Below are positions 44,459 to 55,571 of a stretch of 64,000 nt of DNA, in pieces. Position numbers and translations under genes: made by a program. Source of the stretch: Hymenoscyphus infarciens (Eukaryota > Ascomycota > Leotiomycetes > Helotiales > Helotiaceae); the NCBI GenBank assembly GCA_001414345.1, contig LLCB01000195.1, positions 49,034 to 113,033 on the forward strand, in the 5' to 3' direction. The notes under the pieces are model-generated. The model did no database searches. It was not told where the DNA came from and was given only the letters and a program-made list of their open reading frames with translations. Positions within the stretch are counted from its first letter, which is position 1, and each line of letters starts with the position of its first letter.

Positions 44459-46712
44459 GATGATTGTCCTCGAATCGGTTGTGGCCCAGCCTTGGAGAGA
44501 GGGGAAGGGAGATTAAGGTGCAAAGGTCGAAGTGACCGTTGAACAACATGAATGCGATCGGTCGGTCGTCCGATATTTGAGAAAGTTCGAGCGGTAGAGG
44601 AAGAAGTGAATGGCGAACGGCATAAAACTCTTGGATTCCTGGGCGCTGGCGCCCAAGATAGATTGGTGAAGCTGAGAATGTTGAAGCGTCGTCGAGACAT
44701 TCAAGCCAAGGCCTCAAACCAGAAGCTACCTAGGTTCCGTACCAAGCTATAGGTAGAACCCGCCCGCTCCGTCGGATCCCCGCAAAATCCCCATTTGACT
44801 CCATCGTCACTTCTTCCTGCATACAGTACTCCGTACACGTACACATTCATTCACATACTGTACGGAACACATACAGAAAAAGGCACCATCCGCCTGTGAT
44901 TCGAGACGGGAATGCGGGAAGATGGGACAGAAATGCCTCACCAGCCAAAGGGCAAGATGCAGGTTATCATTATCTCAGCACAGAAAGTGACTAATTCGGG
45001 ATCGGATCATCAGCATCGGCCGACATCGCTAAGGATTAAAAAAAGCCCTTCTCGCTTCTCATCTCTCCTTTTACTCTATCAAAGCCACGACCATGACCGG
45101 AAAGTTCCATGAAAGTCTCAACTCGGCATACATCTCGAAGGTCATCTGTTGGGCACCATCATCGAGTGGTGTGGTGGTATTTTGGGCGTTGTTAAAAGTC
45201 CTGCATTTCGTTGGAGGCTGACCGCAGGCCAGTTCGTCATCCTACGAGTACCTCCCTATGAAGGAGCTTCGGGTTTAAAATGGCTTTCCCACGCTTTTCC
45301 ACATCTTTTCCACATCTTTTCCACATCTTTTCCAGCATGAGACTTTGACTGGCTAAGTTTCCCGAAGCCATATCAAAAGGAACATGTGCCCAAAGTTCGG
45401 AATGGAGAGGAGTCGCTACTTGTTGGTTCACGAAGTCGTGGTACAAACAACCTCGAGGTCCTTGGGATAGAACAGTTCAAGATAGTATCATTTCATATAA
45501 GTTTGCATGAACGATGGGCCGTCATGTGGGAGATGGGCTTGGAAAAAGCGAGTAGTTCTCGAATCCGGGAACTGTCCCCAAAATAGAAACTTGCCTGGAC
45601 AGTTTACCCTCAACTGGGTTTTGACGTTGTACAGAAGGAACATTATAACTCAGGATGAAAACTTGTTCTGAGTCAGAGATAGTTCTCGAACGCTTGCTTA
45701 GTTTTCCAAAATTGATTACATATAGGTTGCCGAGACAATACAGTAAGCATTTTAACTTGTTTGTTGTTGTGCAACCTTAACCTTTTCTTATTATCCTGGT
45801 ATCAAATCTAAGCCTGAGGAGAGTGAAAGCTGCCGGGTAGAAATGGCTACATTCGGTAGGTCGTGTGATGTTAAACGTGGGGGCGTATTGGGAGGTGCTA
45901 TCAGATGCCGAATTGCAACCGCTCGTGGGATTTCTTTCCACCGTTTCGATTTGATGTGCAGTGATACTTGGGGTTCTACTTTTATATTGGGGATTGCGGG
46001 GAAGTTTCGCTGCGGGACGGGACCTCACATCTGAGACACATACCAAGAGATATCATCTATTTAGGACTTGGATTCGAGAGTGTGAAAACCTCAATTTCCG
46101 TCTGTAAAAGTCATTCTTTTATCGATATATATTTCCAGGGATCTCCATCTCTTGCTTGGTCTGTCTCTGCAGCTTATCTTCTCTCGGCCAGGTTCCAGGT
46201 TGAAAGGGAAAAGTCGAGATGAGCTAAGACCGGACGGGGACGAGGACGAGGACGAGGCGAGGTCGCGGGCTCGGCGAAAAGCTTGGCCTCCGCACCCCGG
46301 CTCTACGCCAACCACAACCACGCACTAGCTAGGTGACTGACGACGTCTAGCTGCATTTACCAACGACCCTTCGACCTTCGAGCTGCATCTCAATCGGCAT
46401 CGCTCTCTGCAAAACATCCATCGTACCAAGACAACTTTACCATATGTACGGGTCCCACCAAAACTCGACGACATCTTTTCTCCTTCTCCGCTCGACCCGT
46501 CTCCCCCCATGAGCAATCCATCCGGGTCATCTTTTTCCATCTTTTTCCATCTTTTTCCATCTTTATCCATCATTTAGACCAGCTCTCCGTAGCAACCTTG
46601 GAACCTGATATCGATCGCCGGTTCAGCTGGGTCACGCTTTCCCCCGCCCTCGCCAATACGGCTTTTGCGGCACGGCTGGCTGTATCTCTAACGGCACCCT
46701 TTCACCCTCATC
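44459..46712. other. 2.25-kb divergent intergenic region (MFS / Zn2Cys6)
   Basis: No gene recognised. It contains an 11-bp tandem repeat (unit CTTTTCCACAT, about 3.5 copies) at 45294-45334 and a 10-bp tandem repeat (unit TCTTTTTCCA, four copies, the last TCTTTATCCA) at 46531-46570. The second lies 150 bp upstream of the regulator's ATG, where CT-rich tracts commonly mark fungal promoters. Confidence 0.5.
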
Positions 46713-49292
46713 ATGGAGCAAAGCAAAATAAAAAAGACGGGAAAAGCCCGTATCCCCGACCATTTACGTCGCCGCGCATTGGTGAGCTGTGACCGATGCA
46801 AGAAGCGGAGAATTCGCTGTACCCGTTCCAACGGCGCCGATGCCCATGATGCATGTCAAAGCTGTTTAGAGGTCGGTGCAAAGTGTGAATCAACTCTTCC
46901 TCGAAAGACTCGAATATATGGAAGTGTTGAGACACTCAGTGTTCGTTACCGAGTCCTCGACGGCTTGATCAAAGGCCTCTTTCCTTCAAACGATACCAGC
47001 AATATTGACGAGTTATACGCTATTGCCGAGGCTCATGACATCACACTTCCAACTTTCAACGAGCAATCTGTAGCCGATGAAGTCTTCAGTACCCCTCCTT
47101 CAAAGGCTGTCTCGAGTTCACCGAGGGCCTCTCATGAGAGTACCGCAAGTCCTCCAGTCGCATCACGAGAATTGGAAAGCTTGCAGGTGGACAAAGATGG
47201 AAAGGTCCTCGAGGAAAAGCTGGTCCCCATGCCCAATTTGAATGGACCTTCCCATTACATTGGCCCATCCAGCTCCTTTGGTTTCGTTTTAACTGTCAGA
47301 AATATGGTTGCCGAGTTTAACGCAGCTCTGAGAACTATTCAACCCGACGATGAACGCACCAAGATTGCTTCGGACTTTGGCGGCTCAACGTGGAGTAAGG
47401 CACTGGATCCTATCAACAAGGACGAAAGTGACGAATCTTCAGACGGTGCCGTGGAAAGAGGACCTAATGATATTATGAGTGCTCGGGGACCTGCCAGCCA
47501 TATGCCTCTGTCACCTTTTGTCTCAAGCCCTATCCGAAGTTCAATGTCGGCAACCAGTCGAGCAAGAAAGGCGACAGTACTGTCACTTCTTCCCGAGAGG
47601 AGAGTCTGTGACGCTTTTCTCCAGGCCTACTTTGATCAGGTCCATCCAAACTATCTACTATTTCACAGACCGACTTTCCAAAATCGATACGAGCTCATGT
47701 GGAGTCATCCTCATTTATTAATGAGAGACGTTGAGCCTGGTTGGATTTGCTGCGTGTTCATGATGTTGGTCTTCGGGGCACAAGCACTGGAATCACAAAA
47801 CGTACCCCACTCCATCCAAATCCAGAAACATTATTTAGATCTTGTTCAAGCTAGGATGCACCAACTAGTCAGTGCTACAACGTTGATCAATGTCCAGGCA
47901 TTACTTCTCCTCCAGCTTTACCAACATAATTGTACGGAACGAAATAGTGCCTTTATGCTACTCGGGTGTGCATCTATAATGGCCATGGCACTGGGAATGC
48001 ACCGAGAAGGAACTTCAGGAGGATTCGATAAACTGGAACGGGAAACCCGGAAACGAGTGTGGTGGACTGCCTATTCCTTCGAACAATATCAATGTGCCAT
48101 TCTGGGCAGGCCCTGCGCAATTGATGATACCGAAGTGAATGTTCAGTTCCCAGATGAGATGATTCTAGATGGAGGTGAATCCATTCCACAGGGTTACATC
48201 GAACACTCGATACGTCTTGCCAAATTACTCTCGGATGTTCGGCGAAAGATATATGCTTCACCTAGTCACCCTACAGATCAAGGAGATACAACAAAAAGCC
48301 CTGTTGCAATACAATTCCTTCACGACTTGGATACTTGGCATCACAGTCTACCTCCACAATTACGTCTGGAATTCCTTTCACAGCACCCACGACATCGTCG
48401 TGCTATTATTCTTTTACATATTCAATTCCATCATGTCCAATCTCTCGTCACTCGTCCTTTTATTCTACGCAAGGTCGGTGTGCAATTAGCACGACAGTTA
48501 GGACGACATGTTCGTTCTCAAGATCTCGATATAGAAGAGATGAATCTAAGTCACGCCTGCGGAGAATTCTCTCGAAAATCGGCTCTCCTCCTCCAACAAC
48601 TCCTATCCAGTGGCACCTTCGATGGCCGGGCATGGCTAGATGGTTATTACGTCTACCACTCAGTATTCATCCTCTCCCTCGATTTCCTCGCTCGTCCTTG
48701 GACAGAAAAGGATACCGAAGACGACTTAGCGAGAAAGGCTGCTGTTCGAGATGTCATGAATGCATTAGAAAACGTCAAACTCTGTCCTACCTTCACAATT
48801 CTTACCCAAGTCTCTTTGCAACTCGCAAAAATCGTAGGAATCTTCGACGCCCGATCGGAACAACACGAGAAAGCGGTCGAGTTCAGACAATACATGGAAC
48901 AACAACAAGCAACCTTCACATTTGATTACTCCCAATACCCCAATACTACACTTCCTGGCCCCGGCAGCTCCAATGTCGTAAATGGATGGTATGCTCGCGG
49001 ACCTGTCGACCTACCTTTTGAGCTTAAGGATTTCTTCAATGGAGAGGGTTTTGGTGGGGCAGCTGGATTGGGAGCAAGTGGTGTTAGTGGTGTAGGAGGG
49101 ATTGGAACGACGGCCGAACAGCAATTTGGTGGTATGCCGCATTTTGGACATGCATATGTTCATAATATTCCACCGGTTATTAGTGAGGAGGAGTTGATTG
49201 CTACTGCGCCGCCGCCGGAGACCTATGCTAACTGGGGCGCCGAGATGTTGGGGGGAAGTAAGGGGTTTCCGGGGATGAGTAGGGCTCCTTGA
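46713..49292 (+). CDS. Zn(II)2Cys6 transcription factor
   Basis: An uninterrupted 859-aa frame. The binuclear zinc cluster is C26-x2-C29-x6-C36-x11-C48-x2-C51-x6-C58 within VSCDRCKKRRIRCTR. It is followed by RKTRIYGSVETLSVRYRVLD, a linker/dimerisation helix typical of one fungal subfamily. The middle-homology (Fungal_trans) domain spans roughly 290-560: LPERRVCDAFLQAYFDQVHP, then FMMLVFGAQALE and RETRKRVWWTAYSFEQYQC. The last 150 residues are Gly-rich and disordered. A nuclear DNA-binding regulator, probably of CGG-containing sites. The regulon is unknown, and the divergent MFS gene is a possible target. I do not recognise the named orthologue. No introns or lesions. Confidence 0.9.
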   Translation: MEQSKIKKTGKARIPDHLRRRALVSCDRCKKRRIRCTRSNGADAHDACQSCLEVGAKCESTLPRKTRIYGSVETLSVRYRVLDGLIKGLFPSNDTSNIDELYAIAEAHDITLPTFNEQSVADEVFSTPPSKAVSSSPRASHESTASPPVASRELESLQVDKDGKVLEEKLVPMPNLNGPSHYIGPSSSFGFVLTVRNMVAEFNAALRTIQPDDERTKIASDFGGSTWSKALDPINKDESDESSDGAVERGPNDIMSARGPASHMPLSPFVSSPIRSSMSATSRARKATVLSLLPERRVCDAFLQAYFDQVHPNYLLFHRPTFQNRYELMWSHPHLLMRDVEPGWICCVFMMLVFGAQALESQNVPHSIQIQKHYLDLVQARMHQLVSATTLINVQALLLLQLYQHNCTERNSAFMLLGCASIMAMALGMHREGTSGGFDKLERETRKRVWWTAYSFEQYQCAILGRPCAIDDTEVNVQFPDEMILDGGESIPQGYIEHSIRLAKLLSDVRRKIYASPSHPTDQGDTTKSPVAIQFLHDLDTWHHSLPPQLRLEFLSQHPRHRRAIILLHIQFHHVQSLVTRPFILRKVGVQLARQLGRHVRSQDLDIEEMNLSHACGEFSRKSALLLQQLLSSGTFDGRAWLDGYYVYHSVFILSLDFLARPWTEKDTEDDLARKAAVRDVMNALENVKLCPTFTILTQVSLQLAKIVGIFDARSEQHEKAVEFRQYMEQQQATFTFDYSQYPNTTLPGPGSSNVVNGWYARGPVDLPFELKDFFNGEGFGGAAGLGASGVSGVGGIGTTAEQQFGGMPHFGHAYVHNIPPVISEEELIATAPPPETYANWGAEMLGGSKGFPGMSRAP

Positions 49293-50559
49293 AAGAGTTG
49301 ACATGCGTGTTATGTTTATGTATTCAAAAAAGGTGGGCTGGTTCCTCATATGGGAAGCCGTTTCGGTCGTCGAATGGTCGGATTGAGGATGTGGGGATAT
49401 TGGGACTTTGGACTTGGAGCTGGCTATTCACGATTGCCAATTGTGTTGGGCATTCATAGTGAGTAATACCTTTCTCCCCTTTGATTCTTCGTTGAAAGAA
49501 GATATGCTAATTTCAATGTACGAGCGTCCAGTTTTTGGGCAACCATTGAGTAGCCAGAAATTCCAAAGTCTCAGAGAACAGAAGAAGCGAGTTTCAACAG
49601 CCCGCTCGCCCTTTTGTCAGGCCTCTCATATACACAAAAATAACGCATCGTTAGGGACTCGAGGAGGACTGAGCCATGGCATAACTAGCGATGCATCATA
49701 AGAGTAGTTAGATGGCGATGAAGTGAAGTAAGGATAGCCAGATCATACCGCTCCAAGCTGGTCGGAGAGAGATATGATCAAGATAAAACCTCATCTAAAG
49801 AGAACACCAATCTACAGGATGATACGATATACAGCAGAGGAAGAAAGAATCGCAACCAAAATACAAATTGAAAATCTAAATACAAATCAACAATCTACAA
49901 ATACTACAAGAACAGCTCTTCCACTCTCTACCTTATTTATTTTGTTGCTCATCGCGGCTTTCCCAGATAGCCCGGGAACAATGGCTCGAAAAATGCCCTG
50001 CTATTCCTGGGTTACCCGGGATTTGAAAGGAGTCGCAAGACCCGTTATGTGTAAGGACCTACCGTTGGCGAGGAAAAGGTCTAAGGTACCTATCTGTATA
50101 GGGGGAAGAAAGTTTGTAGAAATATCTTGTAAAAGTCTCTACCAAATACACTACCTTGTAGAACTATCCTGTAAAAAATAACGGGCTATTTGTAGATCAC
50201 CTACTAATTAATCTTATAGAAATATCATGTAAGACACGCCGAGCTATTAGTAGGTTACCTACTGATCACCATATCTAGTAGAAACATCTTGTAAAGGATT
50301 TCGAGCTATTTGTAGATTTCCTGTGAATTGCATAGACTTTGTTCTATGTTATTCGTGGGTTACCGGTAGTTGAGTGATACAATTCCAAAGTAAAACCTTG
50401 GCTATAGATAACCACTCAAAATCTTCCAAAGGAATTTAGTGGTAGCAAGCACGACAAGAGTTATCAAGTGAGGTTAGGCCATTCTCATTATCCCCACAAG
50501 GCCACTTCTCCCTCAAATTCCAACTGCCCAGCTAGTCTAGCTACCACTTTCCCATCAAC
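49293..50559. other. Intergenic with a tandem repeat
   Basis: No gene recognised. It contains the ~60-bp degenerate tandem repeat at 50117-50337. Confidence 0.45.
50117..50337. repeat. Degenerate ~60-bp tandem repeat, about 3.5 copies
   Basis: Units start near 50117 (partial), 50157, 50216 and 50278. Each opens (G/A)TAGAAATATC-TGTAA, and the full ones continue to a CGAGCTATTTGTAG word and a CCTACTGATC-like end. Divergence between units is substantial. Confidence 0.6.
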
Positions 50560-53500
50560 TCACACATCACCCCACCCCTCAACCTCCCTCTCCCAATCCT
50601 CTGGAGCATCCTCCTTCACCTCCTTCCTAACCTTCTTCGCTACCTTCGCAGACTTATTCCCCAGCACAGTAAAACTACTCCTCACCCCCACATCCGCCAA
50701 CACTGGCGCCGTCCTCCTCCCGGCCCCTTTTGCAACTTGACTCCACCCCCCTCCGCCAGCCGTACTCTCATCTTCGCGTCTGAGCACGTTCAGACTCGCA
50801 TCCACAGCACAAAGCGTACTCCCCGTCGCAATACCCAAACTATTAATCTTCTTACTAATAGTAAGCTTGATACTCGTGAGATTCGCCTCAAGCTTCGCAC
50901 TTGGTGTGAAAAGGGCGACGAGTGGTTTGATGACGATATCGCCTGATGGTAAGAAGGAGATTTCAGAAGATTGGAAACCGGCTGTTGAAAGGTCGGGTTG
51001 AATGTTGGTGTGGAGTTCGTCAATTGTGAGACCGAAACGGGGGGTGAGGAGGAGGAATGCGTTGTAGGGCTCTGCGTTTGCTACTAGGGATTTACCTAGG
51101 CTGGTTGGTTCCACGGCGACAGGCGCAGGTCGCAACTTGATGCATTGTGAAAGTGTTTTCATGGGTGCGGATACGAAGCGTGGGGTTTTGAAGATGGAAA
51201 CCTATTGATGAACATATTAGCATCTGTTTTCCTTTGAAAGAAGAGTAGAGAACAGTGGCCTCGTTCTAGGTACAGTGTGCTAGGTTATTGTCGTAAGAGA
51301 GCATATTGTCCCAAAACGTCTGGAAAAATATGATTGATTGTCCGAGAGGGATAGGATAATCGAAAAGTGTATGTCGATCATTTCTCCAACCACTTCGGGT
51401 AACACAAAACAAAACAAGAAAGAAAATAGAGTACTTACATGTCGGTGTGGTTCAGGGTCCTGACTCTCACTATCAAGACCAAAATCCTCAGCCAAAGCAT
51501 GTATAAACGCCCGCTGCGTAGCTTGCATTGGCTTAAACCTCATCCTTTTCTCCTTCTCGTCAGAGGCAAAAACCCTAAATTCTCGCTCATATTGCTGGCA
51601 GAATTTCGGGCTGTCCTTGAATATATCGAGAGTAGTCTGAGAATAGGGTATATGATCATCCAGATGGGTCGCAGGATCGATATTTAATGCCGCGGCAAGC
51701 TTTGCGTTGCGTTGAAGCTTTAGACAATCGTCGTTACAATCTAAAGTCTTCTTGGAATTTCCGTCACTGGATTTGGACGCCAGGCACTTGACGGCTTGCT
51801 TCTGGTTTTGGCAATCGCAAGTGATGAACGTCTTCGCTTGACAAGGCAGTCCTTCCTTACACGGATAGGGGGCATGGCACGGATCCGAACAGGAGTGCTC
51901 GCATACCGTCTTTTTACGGCCACATGGCTGTATACAGGGCGAGGTGGCATCCTCGCACTGCCCTCCCCTATGGCATGTCTTCTGACAGTAGTGGTTGCCG
52001 CATTTGAGCTTCTTTCCACATGGTAGGCCACATCGGACCTCGCTAAACCAGCAGGGTTGGTTTTTGAGTGTTTTTTTGCCACAAACACACGGTTTTTCGA
52101 CCAAAAAGGGGCATTTTGGACACTCTTCCGTGTCTTGATGGCACTGGTGCTTAATCTGGCGATGACCGCAAGTCCGTTGGCGAGTACAGTCAAATCGGCA
52201 TTCAGGGGGACGGGTTCCACAAGGTTGTGGAGGCTCTAGGACTGTTTTGCCACAGGCACAGCTTATCTATTACCATGAGTCAGCACTTCCTTTTTCTTTG
52301 GGAAATTGTGCCAAATAGTTAGGATAATTCAACCCATTACCCAAGACGTTTAGGAGAATGAGAAACTCTAATTCTCAATTTTCCAAACCATCTCGATTAA
52401 TGGGGAAATTGTTCGAGATGATTTAGAAGAATCAGAACCTCAAATTCTTGATTCTCCCAAATTGTCTTGAATAATACCGATTTTTTTTTTTTTTTTGGAA
52501 AACGTTTTGAGAAATTGAGATTTCGACTTACCTCGTCAAAAACAGCCTCAAGACAGCTTCCACAAGGACCCTTATGACACAATTCCGCACAATTATGGTT
52601 CCCACACTTCAAAGGTCGATCACAAGTCCGAAGACAAATATGCTCCGCCTCAAAGTTTCCAGGTCCCAAATTTCGACGTTTTCTAGCAGCCATTTGTCGT
52701 TCACTGGCCTTCTTCTCTCCTGGGCAGCAATGCTCTCCACACTCGTGCCGTCCGCAATTCAAGGTAGTTCGATCAACCCGCATACACATCGGAGGCTCTT
52801 CTATTCCTTGGTGGCAAAAGGTTTTGGACGTTGTTCTTCCACATCGACAATTGATGTCTGTAGTCTGGAAACAAGGCGAGCATTCTCCGCTGTGACAAAT
52901 ATCTTGGCAGAGATGTCCACAAGCAAGCTGTTTGTGACAGATTTCCTTGCAATGTGGAATTGGCGCTGAGCAAGTCTCCCGAGGGTGCTCCAGAAGCTTA
53001 GTTAAGGGAGTCTTTCCGCAAGGACAGTTTTGTACGACGTCTGGTGAGTATGGGCAGTGGGCGGGCAGTAAATCTTGAACATGACAAGTGCTTTCGCAGA
53101 AGTGATCCAGATTTCCGCAGTCATAAGGTCTCTTGCACTCAGAACCACAATTGAATGATCCGATCCAAGTCTCGTCGTTCAATTGGCTCTCCCGCTCGTC
53201 TTCTCGCTCAGAGCAAGGTATAACTTTCTGTTCTTTGCCACAAAAGCATCGAGATTCTATGGGGACTTCACAGCTTCCACATAAGCCTTCATGGCAACTC
53301 CTCTGGCATTTGTGCTCCCCGCAAGGAAGCATGTCATCACAGATTTGGCCACAGCCCCATCCACTGTCATAATTGGTATCCAGGCAACGTCTACTCGAGG
53401 ATTCCTTTCCACAAAAACATGGTAGAGTTGGTCCCATGTGGCCACACGGTGGGCAAGGTCCAGCATGGCATACAAGTTCACAAGGATGTGGACAATGTCC

Positions 53501-54587
53501 TACTCGAGGTTTCGAGCAAGTCTGTCCACAAGAATGTGGTGGCAATCCCGGCACGGATCGAGGTTCTACTCTAAGTCAGCATGGCTCTTTCTTCTTTGGA
53601 AAATTGTGCGAAATGATTAGAGTAATTGAAATTGTTATTCAAAAGGTTCAGAAGAATGAGAAATCTGGTCCTTCCTCTTTAGAAAATTGTGCGAAATGGT
53701 CTGGGACAATTGAAAGAATCAACCAAGATGGTTAGGAAAATTGGGAAATTAAGCTTCCCATTCTTCCAACCCATCTGGATTAATAACGCTGGATAGGAAA
53801 GAACGCTGACAAGTACAGACTTACCTATCTCTTTTGCACACCAACAAGTATAAGTATTGGGCAACTCCTGTTTTGGTAGATTGCATCCTGGGCAACGCCA
53901 TTGCCTTGGTGGTGGCAACTCTCCATTCTCGACAGCCCGTTGTTGGAGCGTCGAAACTTCGTTCTGTGACCACTTTTTGACACAAGATAAATGCAGGACC
54001 GACCAACAGGTTTTACAGCCCCAGATTTTAGAATTTGGCAGCACTTCGTTGGTGCAAATCACGCATTCGTACTGTCGATTTGTTATATCTTCGTGCGTCC
54101 TCGTAGCTATATCTGGGGCCTGGGATTTTGACATTCGTCTTGGTCTGGGTCGAGGAGCTTGCGCCTGTCTAGCTCTTGGAACGACTGGCTGGCCGGGTAT
54201 AAAAACTGGCGCATCTGCAGCTAGTGATCCTTCCGATAAACCATCGGATGCTGGAATATTTGAGGTAAGTTGTCCCCCAAATGCTCTTGAACCATTAATC
54301 ATAGGTTGGGCTCCTCCCCTTCTGCCGCCTCTGTTTAAACCTCCTCTTCCTCTTCCGCGATTTCCCCCTCTATTCAAGTTCGGGTTCGTATTCGAAGGTA
54401 CGGAGGCGGCTTGTTCTGGAGCAATTGAAGCAGGTCGTAAAGCTAAGGAAGCATTTGAATTTGGTTCTTGTTGTGCAGAAGCGTTTGCAGAACCACCTCT
54501 ACCTCTATTTCCTCCTCGTCCACCACGTCGATTCCGAGGAGGTCTATTGCGTGCCGCGGGGGGCGGAGGAGCTTCGACAGCAGACAT
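50560..54587 (-). CDS. FAP1: FAP1/NFX1-type zinc-finger protein (RING, NF-X1 repeats, R3H)
   Basis: Four exons, complement(join(50560..51201,51439..52266,52532..53565,53825..54587)), encode 1088 aa. The N-terminus is a Gly/Arg-rich tail (1-100). A RING/PHD-like finger starts at C175 (YECVICTNEVLPNSKIWGCK … WRCPGCNLPKQELPNTYTCW). At least eight NF-X1 zinc repeats follow: CGQTCSKPRVGHCPHPC, CGEHKCQRSCHEGLCGSC, CGHLCQDICHSGECSPC, CGNHYCQKTCHRGGQC and others. An R3H-like segment (RAFIHALAEDFGLDSES) precedes the C-terminal domain ending WEREVEGWGDV. The yeast relative Fap1 binds Fpr1 (FKBP12), and NFX1 proteins act as transcriptional regulators and ubiquitin ligases. Introns 1 and 2 resemble each other and are unusually long (see repeats). 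Confidence 0.93.
52267..52531 (-). repeat. FAP1 intron 2, homologous to intron 1
   Basis: A 265-bp intron containing a T-run and segments matching intron 1, such as ATTAATCGAGATGGTTTGGA (intron 1: ATTAATCCAGATGGGTTGGA). A 3' end with GCACAATTTCCCAAAGAAAA is also shared (intron 1: GCACAATTTTCCAAAGAAGA). Confidence 0.75.
53566..53824 (-). repeat. FAP1 intron 1, internally repeated and homologous to intron 2
   Basis: A 259-bp intron. The sequence CATTTCGCACAATTTTC, followed by C/TAAAGA-GAA, occurs twice about 85-95 bp apart inside the intron (in the 53640-53720 and 53580-53620 parts). The same sequence recurs once in intron 2. The donor is GTAAGT, and the acceptor is GAGTAG, needed to avoid a stop that an upstream TTAG acceptor would create. 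Confidence 0.75.
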
Positions 54588-55571
54588 CGTGGTCGATTGA
54601 TCAAGAGCCGTAGTGGCGTTGAGGTCCGGAATTTTGTTCGTTTATTTTGTCAAATATGCCGTTTGTTGATGGTTTTCCTCGCGCTTGAGGTAGAAAACGG
54701 TGTTAATTGAAAATGCGCCTTAAAATACGGCGACTTCGAAGGTAAAGAAATGCACAAAAACGCTCGGAGTACTCAGTACTGAAATTATTTGAAAGTAGAG
54801 GGGTTGAGGTCAACAAGGCTGACTTTAAGGTGGCAAGTGGTTGAGACAGCGGTAAAAGCGGCAGTCACAATTAGGAATAGCTTTCGTGGTTCCGGATCTC
54901 TCAACACAGATCATCTGGGAGAACAAATTTACCTAACCCAAATACTTTCGGATAATCGTTTTAATTGTTCCAGAGCTTTCAGACAACAGTGGTAATTACC
55001 TCTCAATTCTAAACCAATTTTGTCTATGTTCAAAAAGTTGAAGCTATCTAGTGCCGCTTTTTTAAGTACGAAAAGTGCAACCCCCATAAAAATACCGAAG
55101 CTGTCTGACAAGAGTCACCGTGAGTCATCCTGGACGGATTACGCAGTTCCAGAGTTACTCAAATCAATCTCGCATCTGTTCCCGTCTGCAGCATGCAAGT
55201 GCTTTGGGAAATCATAAGCAAGGTTGTCGAAAAATGATCCCTGGGGACATCATCAACCCAGCCTCGTCCGGGGGCCAAGGCTGAGTTGGAAAGTATTGCA
55301 TTGTGCTTCCGAGTGGCCAATTCATAGTTTATGATTCACATCATATTGGAACAGTATGTTTGAGTTGGAATATTGTAGCATAGATACATACGCTACAAGT
55401 ACAGGATGAACGCCCGCCTTGATTGCAAAAACCAGGTCTAATACTACGTTCCTTCTCCCTCCTGTACCAGACTGGAGCGCTCATACAAATCCCACAAGCA
55501 ACAACCATCCAATGCCATGCAAATGCAAGATGCTATAACGTATGTAACAAGAAATGTAATGGTATCAGGTA
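54588..55571. other. Upstream region of FAP1
   Basis: No gene recognised. It spans the FAP1 promoter and the 3' side of the LYAR-type gene. Confidence 0.4.

Noticed and set aside
43663..44700. Long minus-strand frame giving the MFS transporter a ~190-residue N-terminal extension
   Set aside because: The conserved NGLPLVPQPSRFKDDPL-NWPSWLKW join needs the intron at 44167-44254 and a start at 44458. The extension is another-frame sequence with no transporter-like content.
45237..45446. Minus-strand frame with HDFVNQQVATPLHSELWAHV, possibly a gene relic
   Set aside because: Looks protein-like for about 35 residues, but I could not tie it to a family, and an 11-bp tandem repeat lies inside it.
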